A DNA stretch of 64,000 nucleotides from assembly GCA_037833965.1 (NCBI GenBank), contig AP031357.1, forward strand, positions 17,938,001 through 18,002,000. The letters run 5' to 3'. The position numbers and the translations under genes are program-made. The notes beneath the pieces were generated by a model. It saw only the letters and a list, made by a program, of their open reading frames with translations, was not told the origin of the DNA and made no database searches. This DNA comes from Marchantia polymorpha subsp. ruderalis (lineage: Eukaryota > Streptophyta > Marchantiopsida > Marchantiales > Marchantiaceae). Within the stretch, counting starts at the first letter, position 1; every line of letters begins with the position of its first letter. Positions 16,131 to 28,128 of the stretch are shown piece after piece.

Positions 16131-16431
16131 TTTCGCGCTCTTTGGCTTCGTCCCCTGTTTCGCTCCCACTCCTCTCACTCGTCTCGCGAGAACTCTCACC
16201 TTCGAAAAAACCCCAGCAATTGCAATATTCAAACCCTAAATGCCTCTCGCCTCTTCCTTCGCTGCACTGACGACTAAGAGCTCTGAAGGCACTCGGACAC
16301 ACCCTGCCTGCACTCAACCTCGGGTCTGGTCCTTACTCGACAACCCTGTACCTTACTTACTGCCCATGCCCCACAGGATCTTAGCGCCTTCAGAAAAAGC
16401 ACTAAGTCTGTGGCCGAACTTGAAAATCATG
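16131..16431 (-). promoter_or_regulatory. Probable RPT4 promoter and 5' UTR
   Basis: The 300 bp upstream of the RPT4 start end at the edge of a segmental duplication carrying a transposon. The position relative to a constitutively expressed gene suggests a promoter. No specific proteasome-regulatory motif was identified. Confidence 0.35.
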
Positions 16432-16961
16432 GGGTCTCTATGAGTTGTGACATCGGCCGGCTTACGATCCCCGTTTGGTTTCTAGGAACTCTTTGATGTC
16501 TCTTCGTCATGTACATGGTTTCATTTGATCATTAATGTTCTCACCAGGGTTTGACAGGCATGGCTCAAAACCACCGGGAGACCCCGGAAATGCGCCACAA
16601 AACGTCCGGGGCTACGCCCCGACGTTTTGACTAGAGCATTCTTGATTTCTCGGGGTCGCCCGGATATTTTCGGAAAAAATTCCCGGGGGTTCTCAGTGGA
16701 TTGAAAGCTATTGAGTCGACTATTTACGTGTGAGTGCTCCCAAAAATTTTTCAATAAAATGACATTTACAACGGGTCTCTATGAGTTGTGACATCGGCCG
16801 GCTTACGATCCCCGTTTGGTTTCTAGGAACTCTTTGATGTCTCTTCGTCATGTACATGGTTTCATTTGATCATTAATGTTCTCACCAGGGTTTGACAGGC
16901 ATGGCTCAAAACCACCGGGAGACCCCGGAAATGCGCCACAAAACGTCCGGGGCTACGCCCC
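16432..16961 (+). repeat. 189-bp direct duplication (16432-16620 and 16773-16961)
   Basis: Two copies 341 bp apart read identically by eye over 189 bp. Each copy contains about 105 bp of flanking DNA, the 8-bp GTTCTCAC, and the left end of the hAT-like element beginning CAGGGTTTGACA (16545 and 16886). The copies part just after a GGGGCTACGCCCC hairpin core. Because the shared part crosses the element's left boundary, host flank and element end were copied together. The first copy lacks the 28-bp repeats and the right terminal repeat seen in the second. Confidence 0.93.
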
Positions 16962-17418
16962 GAACGTTTTGTGACACCCGTTGTCAAAACGTCCTCGTGT
17001 AGGGTTTAAAAAATGCGCTCACGAAAAAAACCTTCCGGTCTAGCCCCCTCTTAGCAATCCTTCCGGTGTAGCCCCCTCTTAGAAATCCTTCAGGTGTAGC
17101 CCCCTCTTAGAAATCCTTCCGGTGTAGCCCCCTCTTAGAAATCCTTCCGGTGTAGCCCCCTCTTAGCAATCCTTCCGGTGTAGCCCCGTCTTAGAAATCC
17201 TTCCGGTCTAGCCCCCTCTTAGAAATCCTTCCGGTGTAGCCCCCTCTTAGCAATCCTTCCGGTGTAGCCCCGTCTTAGAAATCCTTCCGGTGTAGCCCCC
17301 TCTTAGAAATCCTTCCGGTGTAGCCCCCTCTTAGCAAGAGTGCACCAGCGGATTCCTCCGGTTGTCCCGCTGTTCCGGAAGTAAGTAAAATCTATTCCCG
17401 GGGGAATGTCAAACCCTG
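16886..17418 (+). mobile_element. Non-autonomous hAT-like DNA transposon (MITE), 533 bp
   Basis: The ends are perfect 12-bp inverted repeats, CAGGGTTTGACA at 16886-16897 and TGTCAAACCCTG at 17407-17418. They are flanked by an identical 8-bp target duplication, GTTCTCAC, at 16878-16885 and 17419-17426. An 8-bp duplication plus CAGGG-type ends is the hAT signature. There is no transposase frame. The interior has a subterminal hairpin (16937-16973, outer arms CACAAAACGT/ACGTTTTGTG) and eleven 28-bp tandem units. Intact ends and target duplication suggest fairly recent insertion by a transposase acting in trans. Confidence 0.88.
17029..17335 (+). repeat. Eleven tandem 28-bp units inside the hAT-like element
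   Basis: The unit core is CCTTCCGGTGTAGCCCC followed by CTCTTAGMAAT, repeated eleven times with few substitutions (GTCTAG for GTGTAG in two units, CCCCG for CCCCC in two, one CAGG for CCGG). The first unit is one base short. The homogeneity points to recent unequal exchange or slippage. Such arrays can expand within short transposons and may act as transposase-binding subterminal repeats. Confidence 0.96.
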
Positions 17419-17426
17419 GTTCTCAC

Positions 17427-20400
17427 ACCATTACTTTAATAAATTTGCTTCTACTTCCAGCTATACCAAAGCCTTCTATGTCTTAGCGTCGTTTCTTGCA
17501 CTAAACCCCAAATCCTTCTTCATTCTGAATTTCATTGAGTCCGTAGTTTAGGTTATCCGGATTGATATCGGTCTAATTTTTCGTCCTTCAGTAGCATTTA
17601 AGAAAAAATGTTATCCTAGACAAACATGTATAAAATGCGTTTGTAAAAAATACTCACTGACGTTATTGCAAACAAAACATCTAATGCAAATTTGTATCTA
17701 TTATCCTCGGAACCATGCGAACACTGCAATCCACAACTTTGTGATGAGTAGTATATCTAAGACTTTGAATATTAAAATCATCATGATTCAATAGATTATG
17801 TTAGAAATTGAAATGACGAGGACATTTTTTATGATTATTTGTGTTCCAAATAAAGTCTAGATAGATGCATGAGCAAATAAAATATTCCAAATTTTCAGAT
17901 TGATGGTATAAAATGGAGAATAAATGCGGGCAATACAATCTATATAAGAATCTACAAAATAATCAATAAAGAGTACATCTTTCTCTGTTAGGGATGAAAA
18001 TTTAGAAAATCTTTTTGAACACATGATTATTGATCTCAATAAATTTGTATTTTAACAATGTTGGTTTCATTTCTTATGTGACCATATATAGGTAATGTGG
18101 TAGATTTAGTAGGTTGATATTGATGTTTTTTGGTTAATAACTGCTAAGATCGCAGATATCACCATTTATTTCATGGCTACACAAAAAATTTAATGAAATA
18201 CAGATTTTAACTGACAAAGCCCCGGACATTGTTGTGTCGGACAATTCAGATCAAATTACTTCATAAATTAGAAACTGTCAAATATGCTATGATGAATAGC
18301 GCTCAGTGGGACAACGTGCAATGTCTAGATAACAAGTTGATTTAACTTCAATACAACTTCTTTTAGGTTGTGATAATCAATAGAAAATATGTACTGTTAT
18401 TTTCCAAATAAATATAGACAATGGAACAAAATCACACCAAAGCAGATTATGAAGTCTTTTGTTTACTTTCTGAAATTCATTAAAATATTTGACATTTTTT
18501 CATGAATGTAGTTTTATTTTATCACAGACAGAATGTGTAAGACATCTTGTAGTTATATTAATGTTCATAAAACCATTTTTTTTACTTTATTAAATTTTTA
18601 TGATTTTAATATAATTGTATATGCTAAAATTATCTAAGTAATTTGAATTCTGAATTTTCTGCTAAGATTTGACAAATAAATGATGTTCATAATTTTAATG
18701 AAATTTATATATCTTAATAATTTTAATTTTTCTGGTAATACATATACAATATATCTCCTTCTTTTGTTGATATAATATTGATCAACAAGTATACAATCTT
18801 TTACATCAATAACACATTAGTAAATCAGTCATTTTGTTGCATTTTTAATCTCATTTTCTCAACAATATTCTTGTTAAGTATGTTATTTAATTGCTTTGTT
18901 TATAAGGTTTGTTCTATTTGCATATATTATTCAATAAAAAATTTAAAGTTAACATATTTTAATCTATTCTAATCAACTGTTACAATTATGTCTTCATACT
19001 CCTTAGTTAAGAATGTTGTGTTGATTAATCATTGAAATTAATTTTCGTCATGACTTTGTTTAACTTATGTATTTAGATACACATCTATCTTGTATATATC
19101 TTCAAAATGTATTTGATTTTTAAAAACTACACATCTTTAATCATAATTTACACTATGATTATGCAAATACTATATTATACTATACACACAATTATTTCAT
19201 AAACTTGTAGGTAGCAGAGATATTATATTATATATATATATACACCAAAATAATTATTGACAGCGTAATATAAATAGAATGTTTTTAAAAAATTAAAACT
19301 ATAACAAATCATTAACCTGATGGCATTTATCTCATTTAATTTACACATTGTACACTAACTTATTTTGCTATGCAATATTGATTTTGTTTAGTAATACAAA
19401 AGAAATGTAGTTTAAAATTTGTATGAATCATTGTTTATTGAAATCAATCATTATATAAAATGTGTATCACTTTAATCATTATCTAATATAATCTTCTAAT
19501 GTCATATGAAAAGAGACATATATATTAATAAATTATTGAAATTGCAAATTAAGACTTTTGTAATAAAGATTTATTTTTTATATCATCATTTTTTATTCTG
19601 TTAAAAAGTAAAATATGAAAAAAATTTAATCCATTAATTTTCAATATTGTAAACCTTGACATGAGTCATTGTACGGATTATATTTTGAATTTTCATACAA
19701 CAATGCAGTTAATATCATTTAAATATCATATATTAGAAAGATGTCCATATTCAACAAAAGAAATTTGTGATAAAAAAATATTCAACATTAATGAGAACTT
19801 GTGTTAGGTTTATGAATCAAGACTTTACTTGGATTATCATTATGAATTACAATCTCAATATTGCATTTTATATAGCTAAAAATATATGAGATATGAATTT
19901 TTTTCATTTTATATTAATGAATAATTTATCTTACTCGATTTTATTGAGCATTCTGAAAAATAAAATTTTTTCAAGTTCTTTATTGCTTTCAATTTATAAT
20001 ACTCACATTTTTTGATGCTTTACTATAAAACTATATTTTTAATCTAAACATTGTATTTCAATTCAAAATATTGAAAAGAGATACTTGAATACAAAGATCT
20101 CATTAAATTTAATCAATCTGTCTTAAATTTTGAAAATTTAATATTTTTACATAAAATGTTGACATATATTTTGTTCTAAATGAAGAATTGCAATTTTGAT
20201 TTGTAAAATATCATTATTAAAAACATATGAATTCACACAATAACATCAATAGATATGTTGCTTTTTGTATACTATAAAGTTAATATATGAAAAAAATCTA
20301 AATTCAATTCAATTTGCAATCAAAATCTTATTATATATACAATTTTAATCTATGAAATAATTATATATATATATATATTTTAGAAGTTTATCAATATTTG

Positions 20401-23400
20401 TTCTTTAACTAAGTAAACCATACGCACTATAAATCTCATAATGCATTTATCCCAAGTCATCATAACTATGTGATGAATTTATGTTCATATGTTTCATCTT
20501 TGTATCATTTTAAAATTAAAAACCAGTAATAAAGTATACAGCTAAACACAACAACATGCATAGAAAACATATGTGGTTTATACACTTTAGCTTCACAATA
20601 CATTAGAGATTCAATCCATAAAACCTATAAAATGGTACTAAAACACCTATATACTGACAATGTTAGAGGTGTTAAAGTTAAGTATTAAGTGAATTCGAAT
20701 CTGGCTAATTCAAATTAGCAAAAGACATAAGTTATGTCGTAACAATCTACTCCTTATTTAATGTAATGAAAATTGTAAACTTCATAATTTATATAATTAG
20801 TTAAAAAAAATCTTAAAAGAAATCTAACAAAGATGATATAATAATCTTTTTTGAACTTAACTAAAGCCGTAGTTAATACATACGGCTAATATATACATCT
20901 AATATATACATAGAGTTAACAAAATTGATCATAAATTCTACTCAACCTAAAAAATAATACAATATATCCCCAAAAAATCAAATAAATAATTTTGATCAAT
21001 ACATCAGCTAGATTTGATATAATGTCAATTTTAATTAGCTTAATCTTTTTATTAAATTATGCTTTCTTTGATAAAATGATACATAATATTGACGTGTTTT
21101 ATTATGATGTTTGATTTGTAACAAGATGTATAACGTTTTGATTATCATATTGAATATTGACAACTATCAGTTTATAAATGTAAGTAACAAATCAATTTGA
21201 CCAAATAGTTCCATTAGCTACTTTTGTTGCCATTCAATGTTCAACTTCCATTGTAAATTTAATTACTCATTACCTAAAGCAAATTTTCAACTAATGCATC
21301 TATCATTAATTGTAAATACATATCCAATTGTACATTATATTTGTTATCATTCTTTCATAATCAACGTCAACATAGAATAACAAGGATTTAACATTGTCAT
21401 GAACCAAAATACATAATTTTTCAAATATGAGTTATATGATAATTCATTTCACAATTTTCAAACAAATACTTTATAATTTGGAATGTAGCAACTTATCTTA
21501 GCCATGGCTAAAGCAAAATCATATCTTATACATAACATCAAATACATGAAATTGTATATAGCTTTAAAATCAAAAAATTGTGACAATTTTACATTTTCAA
21601 TGTCATCTATTGGACATTGAGTTGCAAAAAAATTAAAATGTGAATATAAAATAATTCATTCTCCTTACATTATTTCCATATAACATATTAAGCACACATT
21701 AAATCTATTTAATCATAATTTTTTCTTCTTTGAAATTGTAAGAACATGCATTTCCGATATTTTATTGAATTTATTCAAATTTGTGCATGTTTAACACAAT
21801 TTTCAATTGATTTTTTCATTAATAAATATTATATTTACTTGTTGAACAATTTTGACTTCAATATCTCATTTAGACCAGCAGGTTTTAACTTATCTTTGAT
21901 TTGTTTATCCCGAAACAAATAATCGTCACAAATATTTTATATCAATTTACTTTGAATTTCATGGCTGCCATAATTGTTGTAAAGATCTTTAATTAATTAG
22001 AATTAAAATAAAGATTATTCAATATAGAATTAGAGTTGCGTAATATTATATCATGTACATTTATCATGTTAGCAATCTGTGTGTTTGTCGATTACAAGTT
22101 GAATCAGCTAACTCTGTGCCAGCAGCCGCGGTAAGACAGAGTATGCAAGCGTTATCCGGAATGATTGGGCGTAAAGCGTCTGTAGGTGGCTTTTTAAGTC
22201 CGCCGTCAAATCTCATGGCTCAACCCTGGACAGGCGATGGAAACTACCAAGCTGGAGTACGGTATGGGATATATTAATACTAAAATATAGTATAACAATA
22301 AGATATTATATCTTTTTAATTGTTGAAAATATATTTATTAGAAAGATTATTATAATAATCTATTTTATTTTTATACATGTGTTTTATCTCTGAATTAGAT
22401 TTTTGTTCAATTCATTGTTTTATAATCATGCCGCATTATAAAACACTACAATATTCAATAGAAATAATTGTATGTTATTTGTTGAGTCAAAAATTACTTA
22501 CATGAAATGTTATCTCAGTTATTGTTTTAGTGAAACAAATCAAAATTAACATGTAGTCAATACTTTCTAATTAAAAATCTAGATTTTGACATGAGACCAA
22601 ATAAAAATATTTGTTTAAAATTTCTAGATATCTAATAATAATTCGCCAAGTATACACTTGATATTTACATTCTATTATGACAAAGTCAACCATGATCAAG
22701 TTTTTGATTATTTAAAATAATCAAAAAATACACCAACTCACACATACAGCATTGGGTTTATAATTGTATATATAACAATTCTTACAAGATAGTGTTTTGT
22801 TGATTAAAACTTTGATATATCAGTATATCAAAGACACATGAGTCATGTACGAGTATACCAAACAAAAACCTGATTAATCTACGTGGATTACATATTGATG
22901 TTTTAATTAAAAGCTTCAAAAAAACATTGTTCAAATTTGATTTAACACTCTTTTATAATACTTGTGTTGTAATTTTCACACAATTTTTTAAATCTAAATC
23001 ATATTTTAGCTAATCCAAGTTAGCAATACACATAAATTAACTACTTATTACAATATCAACAATTTATCAAGTTAAATTATTACTTTAAATATTACTATAA
23101 ATCAATCAATGTTTATATCAATCAAAATACAATATGTTTGCTATGTTGATATTTTAAAGTTATTATGTAGTCATATCATCTTATGTTTTTAATCTATGTG
23201 CATATACTGCATAAAGATTCTATTTGTATATATAATTTAATATTTAATTTTAATCACAAAATATCATATTTAAATATATAATATAATCAAATAAACTTAT
23301 TATCACATGAAAACTTTTTTTGCAAATATTTAAATAAAATTTAAATATTTTTATATAAATGTAAACAGTTTTTTTTATATTTCATAAAGATATATGAAAT

Positions 23401-26400
23401 AACTCATATTAAATAAATAAATTTTTCATCAATTAAATAAAAAATCTTGTTATATCACAATATATAAGATATATGATATGTTATTATAAAATAAAAATTC
23501 TTTTGTATTTAATATATAAATACAATTATAGACGTTAATATATAATTGTAATATCATCATATAAGTTTTGCAACAAATGTATATAAAAAAGAATCACTTC
23601 TCCCGTCTAATCATACTCAAGATATGATATGTAGGGCCTGGCATGACTCTGGATTCTTGACTTTTTTTTTAATCCTTCGGTTTAGTGGATTCACGAATTA
23701 AATGCTTCCCTCAACTACATAGTGTTACTTTTTCTCTTTTCTAGAAATTGTAAAAATGTTAAGATAAAAAATGTTATTCAAACTTCTCCCGTGGTAATGA
23801 ACTAAAGATTAACACTTGGTGAAATGCACTTGTAGTTGAAAGTGTCACTTTTACATGACATATGAAGTTGCTTGTATCGGCAGGGCGTGTTCTAATGTGT
23901 GGGTTAGATCAACTCATCATAATGAGAGCTTAGTACAAAGTAATCTTGAAATATGTTTATGGACACATTATAATTCATAAATTGGCTGCATTTGAGCTTG
24001 AAAAGTTACAAATTTTGTAGTTTGTCATTCGTCATGTTAGTGAATTTGTTGTGAGAGTATGATGATTTTGTACTACCTTGTGGAACTATCAAGAAATTTT
24101 GGAGTAGACTAATAATTATGTGTAGTTATGACAAGTTAGTAGTAATTTGAAAAATAAAAAATGTAGAGTTTAGAGAAGTTATTTTGAAGTTACCAAGAGT
24201 ATGTGTCTGATCTACTCCACTATAGTCTTAAGGTTTGTAGGTAATGTATTGAAGTTACTGAATTTGTATATAACATGGTAAAGACATATTACGATGTTCA
24301 GCGGTCAGACTGCTCATTGGATGTAGTATGAGCATAACTTCTATCATGATTACTTTTCATATGGTTAATAGTAGGGAAAAAAAATTGAAATTTTTTTCAC
24401 ATTGTGTTAGTATAGTAGATAGATTGTTTTCATATTTCCTTCACCAATTCGTAGTGTGAATTGGAGGGTGGCAGCACGACGTGGACTTACTATTTGAGAC
24501 TTGATGGACGAGAATGCATTGCGGACGCTGTAGACGAAAGGTGATGAGGGGGACGTTAGAGATCGAATTAGAATCGCATGTGTATGTTGTGTTGTACTAT
24601 GTTGCTTCAAACTTGAAAGTTGTTGCTAGATGTTTTATTGTGTTTGGATACTTTCTAGTTTTGCTTCTTGATTGCATAGAGAAATTGATATATTTTATTA
24701 ATAAAAAACTAATTTTTATTTTCTATAAATTTATACACTGACATATGATGTTTCATATCAATACTTATATCTTATAAGTATCAGATAAATATTATTATAT
24801 TTCACACATTAAATGTATTTCAATGAAATTTATTATATAAATAAAATAAGAAACATATTTTTAATAAAAATATAATATAAGAATTTATCAATTTAAATGC
24901 ATATTTTAAATTTATTATTAAATTCAAATTTCTTGATATACATCATCTAATAATTTATTATTTAAATATTTTTTTATCATTATATGATAAATTATACATT
25001 ATAATGCATCATAGCAAAATACACTGCTAGAATATACATTATTTTTTATTTAAATTTTTATATGTTTTTCTAAATGTTACAAACATATATGTGCCCAATT
25101 TTTGTAATTCTTATTGCCAATGCTACCTTCTTATACTTTCAAGATAACTGTGAATAGTTCAAATACAAAGACTTCATCTGAAAGCTTAATTATAACGGGT
25201 AGTAAAATAAATAAATAAATAAATATTAAAAAATCTAATCATAATTGTTTACACAACAATGAATTTAAGTGATTCGTTTGATGTATCACGAAATATAGAG
25301 TTTTTGTTAAAATTTCATTTTTTTGCATAAATTATGCAAAACACAAAAATCAAATTGTGTGGGTTGTTGTACCTTGTATTTATGAATATACTAATAAATA
25401 TGAAGGTATTGTTGAAAAGTCAAAACAATCCAAAAACATTAACTTTGTGTCAAAGTCTATTATACTATTTCATATACGATATTTATTTGATCATTGTTAC
25501 TTATATTAAATCTATCACATATATGTATTCAAGATATATTTTTGATTGAAAAATAATCAAATATATTCTCTGACTTTTTTGCTAATGTTCATTTATTAAA
25601 TCATAAAAAATCATGCATTGTAATTTTTATAATATTAAAAAAATCGATTATATATATATATATAATTGTGTTTACGTTTTCATCAATAAAAATATCTCAT
25701 TAAAATTAATATATTAAAATGATTAAAACATTTGTGATAATAAAACAAAATTAGAATGAAAATTAATCTCATTGAGTTCAACAAATATTAATATGTCAAA
25801 TTCTAAATTTCATTATTTAAAAGAGGTTAAAAATATTTAATTCATTTTTCCACACACTTTATTTTAATTAAATTTTTAATCTGCAGATAGATTACCTAGC
25901 ATATAATAAGAATATTCCTTCATCTTTTTATTTGTTCCTTACGTAGATCCTTTTTGAAAATCTCATATTATACATATAAATAAATATAAAATCAGAATGT
26001 GATATATGTAGATGTGATGATTTGAAATCAAATCTTGAGTAATTTTGAAGAATATTTTTTTATGTAGTTGCAAAATGAAAAAAAAAAACATTACTGATTT
26101 GCAAGTTTAGAGTGAACTGCATATAAAAAAATTCAATAAAATAAAACCTAAAATTTGAGATGTGAGCTATAAATTTAGCTTCATTTCTTATCTGATGTAC
26201 AGTAGCAGATTAATTTTTAATTGTAAAAATATGGTATTTTGATTTTAGTTTTAAACCATAATTAAAAACTAAATAGAAACCATGAAATGAATGTCTAAAA
26301 CATATATTTGTATAGAAAATTGATATAATAGCATTTACGCGGACATTTAAGTGACATATACAATTACAAACTTAAATCATGAACATTATATTATTTTTTT

Positions 26401-27100
26401 CAATTAATTCAAAACTTAATGTATATATTTCGATATATCTACAAATTTATGTCACTGCATTACTAATATGTGTATAGGTGTATATAGGTATTGTATATGT
26501 TTGATCATTATCAGTTATCTTCATGAAGAGGTATGGGGGTATGAAAAACTTTGATCATTTAGTGAACAAAGTATAATTTTCAATTCACAACATCAAGTTT
26601 TATGTATTACTCTGATGTTGTTGTTGAGTGGAAAGACATTCAGCTACTATTGGTATAAGTTGAAGCTGAGTGAGGTAACTTGGCACCAGAATAGGAGTTT
26701 AGAGATGCATACATGGATATCATATATTTACAATGGTAACATACAATGATCAAGATGTTTAATGAGTTTAAACAATCAAAAAATGATATTTGATATCCTT
26801 ATACATGAATAATAATTTGGATACTATCATTCATAATTAGAAAGTTTGATTACACATCCGAATGCTTTGGGTATGGAAAGGTAGAGGACAAGTTAGAGAT
26901 ATGGTGAATAAACTTTATTATCAATTAAACTTTGGAATAATGGAAAACTCGACTTTTTTTGGTGAGAGATATGATGACATGGATATCACTATCTTCAAAC
27001 TATCGTACAGAATGTTTACTCCATGCGATCCCATTATCTATAGCGATTATTCTTCTTACTACATCCATGTTGTCTATAAACGGCGCTGACATGGGTAGTC
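17427..27100. other. AT-rich gene-free block
   Basis: Nearly 10 kb of very AT-rich DNA contains only short chance frames and no splice-supported exon or domain. Islands of milder composition lie at about 23590-24720 and 26520-27100 and may be older insertions, but I could not classify them. The only identified item is a plastid 16S rRNA fragment at 22107-22268. The composition fits decayed repeats with C-to-T drift. No element boundaries, terminal repeats or reverse-transcriptase motifs were recognised. Confidence 0.6.
22107..22268 (+). pseudogene. Plastid 16S rRNA fragment in nuclear DNA (NUPT)
   Basis: About 162 bp match land-plant plastid 16S rRNA around the 530 loop, including GTGCCAGCAGCCGCGGTAAG and GATTGGGCGTAAAGCGTCTG. 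Against the plastid sequence I remember there are about five differences, all toward A or T (for example CCCAGG to CTCATG). Homology stops abruptly at both sides in AT-rich DNA, so this is a small insert and not a functional rRNA gene. The limited divergence suggests it is younger than the surrounding sequence. Confidence 0.92.
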
Positions 27101-28128
27101 GAGATAACGCAAGTCCATAAGGATGCTGTACTATACATGTTTACTCTAGTCCCCATGTTACGTGGTGGATTTCATCTTTCAAGACATGCTTGAGTCGTCT
27201 CGTCTCAACCTGTTCACAACATTACCGGGCGCTCCAGTCCTCGCCTACATCCTCTGAACGAGCGAGTGAGATATAACGCGGAGTAGTACAGTTAATTCGC
27301 AGTCAAACCGGTGGCCGATGAAGATTCTCAGCATCAAATCTGAAACCACGTATCCAGACCGAGGCACAAGCGGCGCTTTAATCCGGGTCGGAACACAAAG
27401 GAAGGGGACGCCCGGATGATGACATGGATGACGGATGGTGACGGGGATGACGAGAGAAGACGGTTGAAGGAACACCGGAAGGAGCTGGAGCTCGTGCCCT
27501 TGCCGCGAGCACCAGCGAAAAGCGCGAACGAACGAAGCCCTGGGACTTGGAGGGCGCGGAGGCAGCGCAGGTGCCACGAGGGACCGGACAGCGGCTGTGG
27601 ATCGGGAGAAAAGCATTCGACGAGGATGGAGAGCAACAGCAGCTGCCAGCGGGATGCGACACTGTGGCGCGGCTAAATCCGATGCTTGCCAGGTGGCGCG
27701 GGGCGCACAGTGACGGCCGAGGACACGGCCTGCGCAGCCTGCTCTCTGTTGTACAAAAGCAGCGCAATTCCGCCTCGTCTCAATTCTCGGAGCGCACTTT
27801 CTTTGGAGTGGAGTGCAGTGTACGAGGCACACTCTTAGACTCGTAGAGAAGTCGTGCTGGTGCATCCGGTCGGCTCTTTCGCTTCTTGGTTTCTTCGGTT
27901 TCTTCGCATTCTGCGAATGGACTGCAGTCGTTTTGACCGTGTTGTGGCTGCAGCGTGGGGATGATGTAACTGGACGTTTCGCCGTTCGGATTCCGAGGGG
28001 AGTGGCTTGGCGTGGAGTGGAGTGTTCAGCGCACGGTGCCTGTGATTTTGCGAATTTGGGATGAGTCCTGCAGATTCGCAGCAGTTTTTTTCGTCGAGAG
28101 TCTAGAAGCTGCGGTGAATTATACAATC
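27101..28128 (+). promoter_or_regulatory. 5' flank of the PARG gene
   Basis: Composition changes sharply from AT-rich to GC-rich near 27250-27400, marking the edge of the gene island. Repeated TGGAGTGGAGTG-type words occur near 27800-28025. Open frames on both strands here have no recognisable family. An ATG at 28012 is in frame with the PARG start but its extension has no conserved counterpart, so the region is best read as promoter and 5' UTR. Confidence 0.4.

Noticed and set aside
16131-16232. Upstream in-frame Met extending RPT4
   Set aside because: RPT4 proteins begin close to MAETDDGG; the extension is basic and unconserved and would make the protein unusually long.
17029-17335. CRISPR-like array of 28-bp repeats
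   Set aside because: The units are contiguous with no spacers, lie within a DNA transposon, and the genome is eukaryotic.
22107-22268. Functional rRNA gene or organellar contig
   Set aside because: Only about 162 bp match; the flanks are unrelated AT-rich DNA and the rest of the window is nuclear intron-bearing genes.
17427-27100. Identifiable LTR retroelement in the AT-rich block
   Set aside because: No terminal repeats, primer-binding site or polymerase motifs could be recognised; calling a family would be a guess.
28012-28128. Upstream in-frame start for PARG adding 39 residues
   Set aside because: The extension has no counterpart in known plant PARGs and lies in sequence resembling a 5' UTR; kept only as an alternative.
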